Below, piece by piece: positions 30,228-39,456 of a stretch of 64,000 bases of DNA. The notes below the pieces were generated by a model. The model saw only the letters and a program-made list of their open reading frames with translations, made no database searches and was not told the DNA's origin. Both the position numbers and the translations under genes were made by a program. The stretch lies in assembly GCF_001591665.1 (NCBI RefSeq), contig NZ_BCVI01000040.1, positions 1 to 64,000 of the forward strand, given 5' to 3'. The stretch's first letter is position 1. Every line of letters starts with the position of its first letter. The DNA comes from Neobacillus soli NBRC 102451. GTDB lineage: Bacteria; Bacillota; Bacilli; Bacillales; Cytobacillaceae.

Positions 30228-30461
30228 ATGGCAGAGGTATTAGAACGTGTTACAAAAATCATCGTAGACCGCTTAGGTGTTGATGAGTCTCAAGTTAAGC
30301 TTGAAGCTTCATTTAAAGATGATCTTGGCGCTGATTCCCTTGACGTAGTTGAATTAGTAATGGAATTAGAAGATGAGTTCGATATGGAAATTTCTGACGA
30401 TGATGCTGAAAAAATTAGCACGGTTGGTGACGCTGTTAGTTACATAAATAACCTTAAGTAA
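30228..30461 (+). CDS. acpP: Acyl carrier protein
   Basis: Carrier of growing acyl chains as thioesters on phosphopantetheine. The 77-residue acidic protein has the modification site [13 protein letters not shown], with Ser37 receiving the prosthetic group. A very strong GAGGGGAGGTGA Shine-Dalgarno fits its high expression. It ends the FapR cluster, followed by two hairpins. Confidence 0.97.
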   Translation: MAEVLERVTKIIVDRLGVDESQVKLEASFKDDLGADSLDVVELVMELEDEFDMEISDDDAEKISTVGDAVSYINNLK

Positions 30462-30478
30462 TCTCGTTAGATTTATTC

Positions 30479-30512
30479 ATAAAGCTCCGTTTCCAAACGG
30501 GGCTTTATTCTG
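30479..30512 (+). terminator. First terminator-like hairpin after acpP
   Basis: ATAAAGCTCCG (30479-30489) pairs with CGGGGCTTTAT (30498-30508) around a small loop; the T tract is short (TTATTCT). Confidence 0.7.
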
Positions 30513-30520
30513 TATGATAG

Positions 30521-30558
30521 AACTTGGCAGAACTATCTGCCAAGTTTCTTTGTGTTTT
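30521..30558 (+). terminator. Second terminator-like hairpin after acpP
   Basis: AACTTGGCAG (30521-30530) pairs perfectly with CTGCCAAGTT (30537-30546), followed by TCTTTGTGTTTT. It stands just upstream of the rnc -10. Confidence 0.7.
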
Positions 30559-30567
30559 ATAGTTGGA

Positions 30568-30573
30568 TATAAT
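30568..30573 (+). promoter_or_regulatory. Candidate rnc promoter -10 element
   Basis: Perfect TATAAT, 35 nt before the rnc ATG. The -35 region (TTTCTT at 30545) is poor. Confidence 0.4.
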
Positions 30574-30608
30574 AGTGTGTAAATTAGATGCAAGGTGGAG
30601 ACGTTTTT

Positions 30609-31349
30609 ATGCGCAAGAACAATAAGGAAAAAGAGTTGAATAATCGCGCAATAGAAAATCTATTCAAGGATTTTCAGGACAAAATCGGAATTTCAATTGA
30701 AAATGAAAAGCTATTAAAACAAGCTTTTACTCATTCATCCTATGTGAATGAGCATCGCAGAAAGCCTTTTGAAGATAATGAAAGGCTTGAATTTTTAGGA
30801 GATGCAGTCCTTGAGCTGACCGTGTCCCAATTTCTCTTCAAAAAATATCCCACAATGACAGAAGGAGAATTGACGAAACTCCGAGCTGCGATTGTTTGTG
30901 AGCCATCGCTTGTTGTTTTTGCGAACGAGCTTAGCTTTGGGAAATTAATTTTGCTAGGGAAAGGTGAAGAACTGACGGGTGGCAGAGCTCGTCCAGCTTT
31001 ACTTGCAGACGTTTTTGAGGCCTTTATTGGGGCCCTCTATTTGGACCAAGGGATTGAAACGGTCATTAAATTCCTTGAAAAGACTGTTTTTCCTAAAATA
31101 AATGCAGGTGCTTTTTCTCATGTGATGGATTTTAAAAGCCAATTGCAGGAATTAATTCAACGGGATGGGACAGGTGCACTTGAATATCGTGTCCTCCAAG
31201 AAATAGGTCCGGCCCATAATAAGGAATTTGTTTCTAGAGTATCCTTGAATGGTAAGGAATTAGGAGTAGGGACTGGGAAGTCAAAGAAGGAAGCGGAACA
31301 GAATGCTGCGCAAATGGCACTGGACCTATTAAAAGAAAAAACAACCTAG
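30609..31349 (+). CDS. rnc: Ribonuclease III
   Basis: Double-strand-specific endoribonuclease for rRNA and mRNA processing. The signature [11 protein letters not shown] is at 57-67, a second acidic cluster ([14 protein letters not shown]) follows, and the C-terminal dsRNA-binding domain (about 170-245) ends [19 protein letters not shown] 30609 has GGTGGAG 8 nt upstream; the earlier ATG at 30588 would add seven non-conserved residues across that Shine-Dalgarno. Length 246. It precedes smc, as in other Bacillus. Confidence 0.95.
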   Translation: MRKNNKEKELNNRAIENLFKDFQDKIGISIENEKLLKQAFTHSSYVNEHRRKPFEDNERLEFLGDAVLELTVSQFLFKKYPTMTEGELTKLRAAIVCEPSLVVFANELSFGKLILLGKGEELTGGRARPALLADVFEAFIGALYLDQGIETVIKFLEKTVFPKINAGAFSHVMDFKSQLQELIQRDGTGALEYRVLQEIGPAHNKEFVSRVSLNGKELGVGTGKSKKEAEQNAAQMALDLLKEKTT

Positions 31350-31404
31350 AAATAACAAGATGTTGCAAGATGTGCCCCGCTTGCATGCAAGGGAGGAAAA
31401 TGAA

Positions 31405-34400
31405 GTGTATTTAAAACGGTTGGACATCCTTGGTTTTAAATCATTCGCTGATCGCATCGGTGTTGATTTTGTTCCTGGCGTAACCGCTGTTGTAGGTCCG
31501 AATGGGAGCGGAAAAAGCAATATTACCGATGCAATCCGCTGGGTGTTGGGTGAACAGTCGGCAAAATCCCTCAGAGGGAGCAAAATGGAAGATATAATCT
31601 TCGGTGGCAGTGATTCAAGAAGGCCGCTGAATATTGCTGAAGTTACCTTAACATTAGATAATCAGAATCATGGGTTGTCGCTTGATTATAACGAGGTAAG
31701 CGTCACAAGGAGAGTCTCCCGATCGGGTGACAGTGAATTTTTAATAAATAATCAGCCGTGCCGATTAAAGGATATTATCGATTTGTTTATGGACTCTGGG
31801 CTGGGAAGAGAAGCGTTCTCAATTATTAGCCAAGGAAAAGTGGAAGAAATCTTAAATAGTAAAGCCGAAGACCGAAGAACTATTTTTGAAGAAGCGGCCG
31901 GGGTTTTAAAATATAAAAACCGCAAGAAAAAGGCGGAAGTAAAATTGTTCGAAACCCAGGACAATTTAAATCGTGTGAATGATATTTTACACGAGCTAGA
32001 AAGCCAAGTAGAACCATTAAAGATGCAAGCATCGATGGCAAAAGACTTTTTAGAAAAAAAAGAGGAACTTGAAAAATTTGAAGTGGCTCTAACGGTCTAT
32101 GAAATTGAAGACCAGCACCGGAAATGGGAGCATTTATCAAAACAATTGGAAGAACATCAACAGGAAGAGCTGAAGCTTTCTTCTAGCCTGCAAGTAAAGG
32201 AAGCCAAAATCGTCGAAATAAGGGACCAAATTTCAGCGCTTGATGAGTCGATTACAGACCTGCAAAATGTGCTTCTACATGCCAGTGAGGAGCTAGAAAA
32301 GCTTGAAGGTCGTAAAGAGGTATTAAAGGAACGAAAGAAAAATGCAGCACAAAATAAAGAACAGCTTACAACCAATATCTGTGAATTAACCGAAAGAGTT
32401 AACCAGTTCAAAAATAACCGTAGCAAGCTCGCTGAGACTGTCGGGATTCTTGAACAACAGGTTAAACAACTTCAAGCTCAGTTAAAAGAAAAACAGGGAA
32501 AATTACAGTTATATTCCGAAAACATCGAAGAAAAAATTGATTTATTAAAAAGTGAATATATTGAATTACTAAACGATCAAGCAGGCGCAAAAAATGAATT
32601 AAAATATATTGAGCAGCAGCTTGAACAGCAGGAAAGAAAGAGTGCGCGTCTTGATGTTGAAAATGATAAATTTATCCAGGATCGACAAATAGCTGAGAGT
32701 AAAAAAGGTAAAATTCTATCAGCTTTAGATCAAATTCAACAGAAGCTTGCGGATCAAACAGCCGCCTTTCGGGATAAGCAGCGAAAGCTTGAGACAACAA
32801 AAAATAATTATCAAAAACAAGAAAAGACCTTGTATCAGGCCTATCAGATTCTTGCGCAGGCAAAGTCAAGAAAAGAAATGCTTGAAGAAATGGAAGAAGA
32901 TTATTCAGGCTTTTTCCAAGGTGTAAAAGAAATCCTTAAGGCCCGCGGGAAAAAACTCGAGGGAATAGAAGGCGCCGTGGCCGAGCTTGTGACAGTTCCA
33001 AAAGAGTACGAAACGGCACTGGAGACAGCATTTGGCGGTGCATTGCAGCATATTGTTGTCGATACGGAACAAAATGCCCGTGCAGGCATCCGCTATTTAA
33101 AACAGAACGCCTTTGGCAGAGCCACCTTTTTACCGCTGAGTGTCGTGAAGGGAAGATCATTGTCGTCTGCACAGTTGTCATCCATTCAACTGCATCCGTC
33201 TTTAGTTGGAACCGCCGTAAGTCTTGTCAAATTTGAGCAAAGGTATGCGGAGGTCATGAATAACCTCCTTGGGAATGTCGTGATCACCAAGGATTTAAAA
33301 GGCGCCAATGAATTGGCGAAAATTCTGCAATACCGCTGTCGTTTGGTGACGCTGGATGGAGATATTGTTAATCCAGGCGGCTCAATGACGGGTGGAGCGG
33401 TTAAACAAAAAACAACTTCTTTATTAACACGCAAAGGGGAGCTGGAGGATTTAACAGCAAAGCTTGTGGTAATGGAAGAAAAAACGATTGAATTAGAACG
33501 TCTTGTAAAAACGTTAAAAGAAGATGTGCAAAACTCGGAAATACAGCTTGAAGGCATTCGCAAAGACGGGGAAGAATTAAGGTTAAATGAACAGTCCTTG
33601 AAAGGGGACCTTCTTCATGCAGAGATTGAAGAAAAGAATATTAATGACCGATTAGCGATTTATGATCTCGAAAAGAAACAATTCTTCGATGAACAAACGA
33701 CCCTTTTGAAAAGGAAAACGGAACGATCCGAGGCGATGGAGACCTGCCAGGTAATGATTTTAGCGCTTGATAATCAAATAGTGACGCTTACTGAACAAAA
33801 GACGAATGATTCAACATCGAAAGAAATGCTTATCAACGAAATGAATGACTTAAAAGTAGCGTTCGCAGCTAAAAATGAGCAGTATTTGAATGCAAAGGAA
33901 CGGTATACACTCGTTAAGAAGGATTTTGAAGAGAGCGAACAAAAGCTTGCCCTTTATACAGATGATCTTAACCTGTTAACCTCGGAAATGACGAACAGTT
34001 CATCGGGGGAGGAACAGCTAGAAGCTGCTGCTAAAAGAAAACAACAAGATAAAGAAGCAACGTTACAGTTAATTACTGCTCGGAGACAGGAACGGCTGAC
34101 ATTACAGGGTTCACTTGAGGACTCAGAATTGGAAGCGAAAGAACTGAAGAGACTTCACAGAGGGATGATTATCGTTTTAAAAGACGAGGAAGTAAAAATC
34201 AATCGTATGGATGTGGAGCTTGAAAACCGTCTTACCCATCTTAGAGAGGAATACTTATTGTCCTTTGAAGGTGCGAAGGAGCAATATCCATTAACGATTC
34301 CCATAGAAGAGGCGAGGAAAAAGGTTAAATTAATTAAGCTGGCCATTGAGGAGCTTGGCAATGTCAATGTCGGTGCGATTGAAGAATATGAGCGTGTCTC

Positions 34401-34971
34401 TGAGCGCTATCTGTTTCTAAATGAACAGAAGAACGATCTTCAAGAAGCAAAAGATACCCTTTACCAGGTGATTGATGAAATGGATGCGGTAATGAAAAAA
34501 CGTTTTGAACAAACCTTCAACGGGATTCGAGAACATTTCGAACCGGTGTTTCAAGCGCTTTTTGGCGGCGGTCGGGCAGATTTGGTTCTTACGGCACCGG
34601 AGGATTTATTAACGACCGGTGTGGAAATTGTCGCGCAGCCGCCAGGTAAAAAGCTTCAAAACCTTGGTTTATTATCGGGCGGGGAGCGTGCTCTAACAGC
34701 AATTGCCCTCCTGTTCTCGATTTTAAAAGTACGTCCCGTTCCGTTCTGTATTCTCGATGAAGTTGAAGCTGCCCTGGATGAGGCGAATGTATACCGTTTC
34801 AGCCAATATTTAAAGCGGTACAGCAAGGAAACACAATTTATCGTGATCACCCATCGCAAAGGGACGATGGAGGAGGCGGACGTCCTATACGGGGTTACCA
34901 TGCAGGAATCAGGTGTTTCAAAGCTTGTATCTGTTCGCTTAGAGGATACGAAGGAACTTGTTGAAACTTAA
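31405..34971 (+). CDS. smc: Chromosome partition protein SMC
   Basis: Structural-maintenance-of-chromosomes ATPase that works with ScpA and ScpB to fold and separate chromosomes. Walker A GPNGSGKS at 31-38, long coiled coil (about 165-500), hinge domain (about 505-660) with NPGGSMTGGAV, returning coiled coil (to about 1000), then signature LLSGGERALTAIALLF and Walker B LDEVEAALDEANV. I place the start at GTG 31405, giving MYLKRLDILGFKSF, because GGGAGG lies 8 nt upstream; the ORF could extend to 31360, but those 15 residues are not conserved. Length 1188. Confidence 0.96.
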   Translation: MYLKRLDILGFKSFADRIGVDFVPGVTAVVGPNGSGKSNITDAIRWVLGEQSAKSLRGSKMEDIIFGGSDSRRPLNIAEVTLTLDNQNHGLSLDYNEVSVTRRVSRSGDSEFLINNQPCRLKDIIDLFMDSGLGREAFSIISQGKVEEILNSKAEDRRTIFEEAAGVLKYKNRKKKAEVKLFETQDNLNRVNDILHELESQVEPLKMQASMAKDFLEKKEELEKFEVALTVYEIEDQHRKWEHLSKQLEEHQQEELKLSSSLQVKEAKIVEIRDQISALDESITDLQNVLLHASEELEKLEGRKEVLKERKKNAAQNKEQLTTNICELTERVNQFKNNRSKLAETVGILEQQVKQLQAQLKEKQGKLQLYSENIEEKIDLLKSEYIELLNDQAGAKNELKYIEQQLEQQERKSARLDVENDKFIQDRQIAESKKGKILSALDQIQQKLADQTAAFRDKQRKLETTKNNYQKQEKTLYQAYQILAQAKSRKEMLEEMEEDYSGFFQGVKEILKARGKKLEGIEGAVAELVTVPKEYETALETAFGGALQHIVVDTEQNARAGIRYLKQNAFGRATFLPLSVVKGRSLSSAQLSSIQLHPSLVGTAVSLVKFEQRYAEVMNNLLGNVVITKDLKGANELAKILQYRCRLVTLDGDIVNPGGSMTGGAVKQKTTSLLTRKGELEDLTAKLVVMEEKTIELERLVKTLKEDVQNSEIQLEGIRKDGEELRLNEQSLKGDLLHAEIEEKNINDRLAIYDLEKKQFFDEQTTLLKRKTERSEAMETCQVMILALDNQIVTLTEQKTNDSTSKEMLINEMNDLKVAFAAKNEQYLNAKERYTLVKKDFEESEQKLALYTDDLNLLTSEMTNSSSGEEQLEAAAKRKQQDKEATLQLITARRQERLTLQGSLEDSELEAKELKRLHRGMIIVLKDEEVKINRMDVELENRLTHLREEYLLSFEGAKEQYPLTIPIEEARKKVKLIKLAIEELGNVNVGAIEEYERVSERYLFLNEQKNDLQEAKDTLYQVIDEMDAVMKKRFEQTFNGIREHFEPVFQALFGGGRADLVLTAPEDLLTTGVEIVAQPPGKKLQNLGLLSGGERALTAIALLFSILKVRPVPFCILDEVEAALDEANVYRFSQYLKRYSKETQFIVITHRKGTMEEADVLYGVTMQESGVSKLVSVRLEDTKELVET

Positions 34972-34987
34972 CTAAGGAAGTGAAAGC

Positions 34988-35974
34988 ATGAGCTTTTTTA
35001 AAAAATTAAAAGAAAAAATTACGAAATCGACGGATACAGTAACAGAAAAGTTTAAGGAAGGTCTGACGAAAACTAGGGATAGCTTTTCTGGAAAAGTAAA
35101 CGATCTTGTTGCCCGCTATAGAAAAGTCGATGAAGACTTCTTTGAAGAATTAGAAGAAATTCTGATTCAAGCCGATGTTGGCTTTGAGACGGTAATGGAG
35201 CTGATAGATGAGCTCAAGATGGAAGTAAAGCGCAGAAACATCCAAGACCCACGTGAAGTTCAAAGTGTTATTTCCGAGAAGCTGGTTGATATTTACAATG
35301 CCGGGGAAGAGCAATCCTCGCAGTTGAATATTCAAAAGGACGGTCTCACCGTTATGTTATTCGTTGGGGTTAATGGTGTTGGTAAAACCACGACTATCGG
35401 AAAACTTAGCTATAAGTTTAAGAATGAAGGGAAGAAGGTCATGTTAGCGGCAGGTGACACCTTCCGGGCCGGTGCCATCGAACAGCTTGAGGTTTGGGGA
35501 GAAAGAGTGGGCGTCGATGTGATTAAGCAGGCAGAAGGGTCTGACCCTGCAGCCGTCATGTTTGATGCAATTTCTGCGGCAAAATCCCGTCAAGCAGATA
35601 TTTTGTTATGTGATACAGCAGGTCGTTTGCAAAACAAAGTGAACTTGATGAAAGAGCTTGAAAAGGTAAAGCGAGTGATTGAGCGGGAAATTCCAGGTGC
35701 ACCGCATGAAGTGATTCTAGTTCTTGATGCGACAACAGGTCAAAATGCTCTTATTCAGGCAAAAACGTTTAAAGAAGTGACCAACGTCAGTGGAATTGTT
35801 CTTTCGAAATTAGATGGGACAGCAAAGGGCGGGATTGTTCTTGCGATTCGTAATGAATTAAAAATTCCCGTAAAATTTGTCGGTCTGGGTGAAAAAATGG
35901 ATGATCTCCAGGAATTTGATGCGGAAAGATACGTGTATGGATTATTTGCCGATGAAGTGGAAAAAGCGGAATAA
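34988..35974 (+). CDS. ftsY: Signal recognition particle receptor FtsY
   Basis: SRP receptor GTPase that docks ribosome-SRP complexes at the membrane. An amphipathic lysine-rich N-terminus (MSFFKKLKEKITKS) replaces the long acidic A domain of E. coli; the N domain covers about 35-110 and the G domain starts with GVNGVGKT at 127-134, then DTFRAGA, DTAGR and SKLDGTAKGG. Length 328. It starts 16 nt after smc. Confidence 0.96.
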   Translation: MSFFKKLKEKITKSTDTVTEKFKEGLTKTRDSFSGKVNDLVARYRKVDEDFFEELEEILIQADVGFETVMELIDELKMEVKRRNIQDPREVQSVISEKLVDIYNAGEEQSSQLNIQKDGLTVMLFVGVNGVGKTTTIGKLSYKFKNEGKKVMLAAGDTFRAGAIEQLEVWGERVGVDVIKQAEGSDPAAVMFDAISAAKSRQADILLCDTAGRLQNKVNLMKELEKVKRVIEREIPGAPHEVILVLDATTGQNALIQAKTFKEVTNVSGIVLSKLDGTAKGGIVLAIRNELKIPVKFVGLGEKMDDLQEFDAERYVYGLFADEVEKAE

Positions 35975-35992
35975 TCATGTAAAGATAGTATC

Positions 35993-36021
35993 TTGACAGA
36001 TATTGTCTGACCCTGTAAACT
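35993..36021 (+). promoter_or_regulatory. SigA promoter of ylxM-ffh
   Basis: Perfect TTGACA (35993-35998), 17-nt spacer, TAAACT (36016-36021), about 50 nt before ylxM. It suggests that ylxM-ffh can be transcribed apart from smc-ftsY. Confidence 0.65.
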
Positions 36022-36070
36022 ACTTGTGTAAAGGCTTTTCACTTAACATGGCATTGGAGGGAACCCTAGC

Positions 36071-36406
36071 ATGATGCTTGAAAAGACAACACGAATGAAT
36101 TATCTTTATGATTTTTACTATTCGTTGTTAACGCCAAAGCAGCAAAGCTATATGTCTCTCTATTATTTAGATGATTACTCCCTTGGAGAAATTGCTGAAG
36201 AGTATGACGTAAGCCGCCAAGCCGTTTATGATAATATTAAACGGACGGAAGCAATGCTTGAAGAGTACGAGGAAAAGCTGCTATTATTTCAGAAATTTCA
36301 AGAGCGCTCAAAACTTTTAAGGCACGCAAAAGAATTGCTTATTGAGGAGAACACTTCAAAGCAGGCAATGTTAGAAACCGTTGCCGAGCTTGAGAAATTA
36401 GATTAG
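36071..36406 (+). CDS. ylxM: YlxM, SRP-associated helix-turn-helix protein
   Basis: YlxM/p13-family protein of 111 residues, encoded next to ffh in many Firmicutes; the streptococcal homologue binds SRP components and modulates SRP GTPase activity. A sigma-70 region-4-like HTH is seen in [22 protein letters not shown], followed by a coiled-coil C-terminus. Shine-Dalgarno GGAGGG is 9 nt upstream of ATG 36071 (a second ATG follows directly). It ends 12 nt before ffh. Confidence 0.93.
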   Translation: MMLEKTTRMNYLYDFYYSLLTPKQQSYMSLYYLDDYSLGEIAEEYDVSRQAVYDNIKRTEAMLEEYEEKLLLFQKFQERSKLLRHAKELLIEENTSKQAMLETVAELEKLD

Positions 36407-36418
36407 GAGGCGGCATGA

Positions 36419-37771
36419 ATGGCATTTGAGGGATTAGCCGACCGACTGCAAAATACAATTCAAAAAATCCGCGGGAAAGGGAAAGTTTCCGAAACGGATG
36501 TAAAAGAAATGATGCGCGAAGTGCGCCTTGCACTACTCGAAGCCGACGTTAACTTCAAAGTCGTCAAAGATTTTGTCAAAAAAGTCAGCGAACGTGCCGT
36601 CGGACAAGAGGTGCTGAAAAGTTTATCTCCTGGACAGCAGATCATTAAAATTGTTAACGAAGAATTAACGGCATTAATGGGGGGCGAGCAAAGCAAGATT
36701 GCCACGTCCAATCGCCCGCCAACTGTGATTATGATGGTTGGTCTGCAGGGGGCCGGTAAAACAACGACAACAGGGAAGCTTTCGCTTTTGCTTCGTAAGA
36801 AGTATAACCGTAAACCATTACTTGTTGCCGCTGATATTTACCGTCCAGCAGCAATTAAACAGCTTCAAACCTTAGGCAAACAATTAGATATGCCTGTTTT
36901 CTCCCTTGGTGATCAAGTGAGTCCTGTTGAAATTGCCAAGCAGGCAATTGCCAAGGCAAAAGAAGAGCATCATGATTATGTCTTAATTGATACAGCCGGT
37001 CGTCTTCATGTTGACGAAGCGTTAATGGGTGAGTTGAAAGACATTAAAGAATTGACTAAGCCAGATGAAATTTTTCTGGTTGTTGATGCGATGACCGGGC
37101 AGGATGCTGTCAACGTAGCACAAAGCTTTAATGAACAGCTTGGCTTAACAGGGGTTGTGCTAACAAAGCTGGACGGTGACACGAGGGGCGGTGCAGCGCT
37201 TTCTATTCGTGCTGTAACGCAAACACCGATTAAATTTGTCGGCCTTGGCGAAAAAATGGATGCCTTGGAGCCGTTTCATCCGGAACGAATGGCATCAAGG
37301 ATTCTCGGCATGGGCGATGTGCTGACACTAATTGAAAAAGCACAAGCAAATGTTGACGAACAAAAGGCGAAAGAGTTAGAACAGAAAATGCGGACAGCTA
37401 CGTTTACGCTCGAAGACTTTTTGGAACAGCTCGGCCAGGTTCGTAATCTCGGACCGCTTGATGAATTATTAAAGATGATGCCTGGGGCAAACAAAATCAA
37501 AGGCTTAAATAATATGCAAATTGATGAGAAGCAAATTGGCCATGTTGAAGCAATCATCAGGTCAATGACCAAGGCAGAAAAAAACAATCCGGAAATCCTT
37601 AACTCAAAACGCAAAGCACGGATTGCCAAAGGAAGCGGGCGAACTGTACCTGAAGTGAACCGCTTGTTGAAACAGTTTGAAGACATGAAAAAGATGATGA
37701 AACAAATGACAGGAATGCAGCAAAAGGGCAAGAAAAAAGGCGGATTTAAACTTCCATTTAAACCGTTTTAA
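36419..37771 (+). CDS. ffh: Signal recognition particle protein Ffh (SRP54)
   Basis: SRP GTPase that binds signal sequences on ribosomes together with 4.5S/scRNA. N domain about 1-90, G domain with GLQGAGKT at 108-115, DIYRPAA, DTAGRLH and TKLDGDTRGG, then the M domain (about 300-450) with a methionine-rich end (MKKMMKQMTGMQQ) and a basic tail. Length 450. Shine-Dalgarno GGAGGCGGC. Confidence 0.97.
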   Translation: MAFEGLADRLQNTIQKIRGKGKVSETDVKEMMREVRLALLEADVNFKVVKDFVKKVSERAVGQEVLKSLSPGQQIIKIVNEELTALMGGEQSKIATSNRPPTVIMMVGLQGAGKTTTTGKLSLLLRKKYNRKPLLVAADIYRPAAIKQLQTLGKQLDMPVFSLGDQVSPVEIAKQAIAKAKEEHHDYVLIDTAGRLHVDEALMGELKDIKELTKPDEIFLVVDAMTGQDAVNVAQSFNEQLGLTGVVLTKLDGDTRGGAALSIRAVTQTPIKFVGLGEKMDALEPFHPERMASRILGMGDVLTLIEKAQANVDEQKAKELEQKMRTATFTLEDFLEQLGQVRNLGPLDELLKMMPGANKIKGLNNMQIDEKQIGHVEAIIRSMTKAEKNNPEILNSKRKARIAKGSGRTVPEVNRLLKQFEDMKKMMKQMTGMQQKGKKKGGFKLPFKPF

Positions 37772-37812
37772 CTTGCCTGAAAGTGGTAATAATGACTGTA
37801 AAGAAAAAACAC

Positions 37813-37841
37813 TTTACAAATGATTTAATAATTGATATTAT
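37813..37841 (+). promoter_or_regulatory. SigA promoter of rpsP
   Basis: TTTACA (37813-37818), 17-nt spacer, TATTAT (37836-37841) with an extended TGA just before the -10. It is among the best promoters in the window. CTTTACA is also the right half of a perfect inverted repeat with TGTAAAG at 37797-37803. Confidence 0.75.
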
Positions 37842-37880
37842 ACTATCTTGTGTGAAACTATTCGGAGGTGCTTATTTAAA

Positions 37881-38153
37881 ATGGCAGTAAAAATTCGTTT
37901 AAAACGTATGGGAGCTAACAAAAACCCATTCTATCGTATCGTAGTAGCAGATTCTCGTTCACCACGTGATGGACGTTACATTGAAATCGTTGGAACATAC
38001 AACCCAGTTGCACAACCAGCTAAAGTTGACATCAACGAAGAATTAGTTCTTAAATGGTTAAAAGACGGTGCAAAGCCATCTGATACCGTTCGTAACCTTT
38101 TCTCAAACCAAGGCATCATGGAAAAATTCCATAATGCAAAATTAGGTAAGTAA
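37881..38153 (+). CDS. rpsP: 30S ribosomal protein S16
   Basis: Ribosomal protein bS16, 90 residues, [20 protein letters not shown] at the N-terminus. ATG 37881 follows CGGAGGTG; the longer frame from 37848 has no family support. It heads the rpsP-khpA-ylqD-rimM-trmD group, and its own strong promoter lies 40 nt upstream. Confidence 0.97.
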   Translation: MAVKIRLKRMGANKNPFYRIVVADSRSPRDGRYIEIVGTYNPVAQPAKVDINEELVLKWLKDGAKPSDTVRNLFSNQGIMEKFHNAKLGK

Positions 38154-38164
38154 CGCTAGCTACG

Positions 38165-38395
38165 ATGAAACAGTTAATCGAAACAATTGTTAAGCCCCTT
38201 GTTGATTTTCCGGAGGACGTTCGAGTCAATGTCTCGGAAGACGACAACCGCGTAACCTATCTGTTATATGTGAATAAAACGGATATGGGAAAAGTGATTG
38301 GCAAACAGGGGCGTGTTGCAAAGGCCATTAGAACTGTTGTTTATGCAGCAGGATCATCACAACAGAAGAAAATTTTTCTAGAAATTGGTGAATAG
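38165..38395 (+). CDS. khpA: KH-domain RNA-binding protein KhpA (YlqC)
   Basis: Small KH-domain protein (76 residues). KhpA partners with KhpB/Jag in Firmicutes and affects cell elongation and division, probably through RNA binding. The KH GxxG loop is seen as GKQGR within MGKVIGKQGRVAKAIRTVV. It starts 11 nt after rpsP and is followed by a terminator hairpin. Confidence 0.93.
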   Translation: MKQLIETIVKPLVDFPEDVRVNVSEDDNRVTYLLYVNKTDMGKVIGKQGRVAKAIRTVVYAAGSSQQKKIFLEIGE

Positions 38396-38412
38396 CTTTT
38401 TGCATCTAGATG

Positions 38413-38439
38413 AAGGGAGGATTTTATCCTCCCTTTTTT
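38413..38439 (+). terminator. Terminator after khpA
   Basis: AAGGGAGGA pairs perfectly with TCCTCCCTT around TTTTA, followed by T4. It partly separates rpsP-khpA from ylqD and later genes. Confidence 0.85.
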
Positions 38440-38444
38440 GCTAT

Positions 38445-38508
38445 CAGAAAAGCGGAAGCGCCCGGTTAGCGAAGTCCACTAGCCGCTGGGCGCTGAAGCC
38501 AGACAGTT
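38445..38508 (+). repeat. Dispersed AGAAAAGCG-type repeat, copy 4
   Basis: From CAGAAAAGCGGAAGCGCCCGG to GCTGGGCGCTGAAGCCAGACA; AGCGCC and GGCGCT form complementary ends. It fills the gap between the khpA terminator and the ylqD Shine-Dalgarno. Confidence 0.8.
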
Positions 38509-38542
38509 CCCAAATTTCAATGAACTGAGGGAGGAAAATCCT

Positions 38543-38929
38543 ATGCAATTAATTCAAACTGTTGTGGTGAAACAAATAGTAACGGAAAAGAGCAAGCAAC
38601 TACTTTTTGATAATTACCATTCCCGAAAGCTTCAACTACAGAAGGAATGCGATCAGCTTCTTTTCGAGATGAAGCGGGTTGAAAAAACCAAAACCTTCCC
38701 GCCTGAGGCACTGAAAAAACAATTTGAAAAAGAAATTCAAATGCGCAAGGAAAAAATAAAGCTTCTTGAGTTTCAAATCGAACAATTACATATCCTACCT
38801 TTAGGCAGTGAATTAATAGAAAAAGAAGTTCAAGCACTGATGGATGTAAATGAGGGCGATATTTGGGATGAACAAATGGGACAGCCTGAAATTATTATTA
38901 AAGATGGAATCATAAAGGAAATAAGGTGA
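38543..38929 (+). CDS. ylqD: YlqD family protein
   Basis: Conserved Bacillus protein of 128 residues with no established function. It is mostly helical and charged, with a predicted coiled coil (about 15-90) and a short C-terminal beta part ([16 protein letters not shown]). Shine-Dalgarno GAGGGAGG lies upstream. It is always found between khpA and rimM in Bacillus, which suggests a role near ribosome maturation or RNA, but this is only context. Confidence 0.85.
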   Translation: MQLIQTVVVKQIVTEKSKQLLFDNYHSRKLQLQKECDQLLFEMKRVEKTKTFPPEALKKQFEKEIQMRKEKIKLLEFQIEQLHILPLGSELIEKEVQALMDVNEGDIWDEQMGQPEIIIKDGIIKEIR

Positions 38930-38937
38930 AAAATAAG

Positions 38938-39456
38938 ATGGAAAAATGGTTTAATGTTGGGAAAATTGTAAATACGCAAGGCATAAAAGGTGAAGTGAGA
39001 GTCGTATCAAAAACTGATTTCCCTGAAAAACGTTATAAGACAGGGAATGTTTTATATTTGTTTATGCCAAATTCAAACAATCCAATTGAACTTACTGTGA
39101 AAAGCCACCGGACTCATAAAAATTTCGAAATACTTTCTTTTGAAGGCATTACTAATATTAATGAAGTTGAAAAGTTTAGGGATGGAATTTTAAAGGTGCC
39201 TGAATCGCAGCAGGGTAGATTAGAAACGGATGAATTTTATTATCATGAAATTATCGGTTGTCTTGTTACTACAATGGATGGAGAGGAAATCGGGAAGGTT
39301 TCCGAAATTCTCTCCCCTGGTGCCAATGATGTCTGGGTTATTAAAGGGAAAGGCGGTAAAGAAATACTGATCCCCTATATCCATGATGTAGTCAAAAAAG
39401 TCGATGTAAACGAAAAAGTGATCATCATCCACCCGATGGAAGGCTTACTATCATGA
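38938..39456 (+). CDS. rimM: Ribosome maturation factor RimM
   Basis: Assists assembly of the 30S head, binding S19. RimM N domain: [20 protein letters not shown]-terminal PRC barrel: [24 protein letters not shown] 38938 has AAGGTGA 8 nt upstream; the in-frame GTG at 38926 overlaps ylqD and is within that Shine-Dalgarno. Length 172. It overlaps trmD by ATGA. Confidence 0.94.
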   Translation: MEKWFNVGKIVNTQGIKGEVRVVSKTDFPEKRYKTGNVLYLFMPNSNNPIELTVKSHRTHKNFEILSFEGITNINEVEKFRDGILKVPESQQGRLETDEFYYHEIIGCLVTTMDGEEIGKVSEILSPGANDVWVIKGKGGKEILIPYIHDVVKKVDVNEKVIIIHPMEGLLS

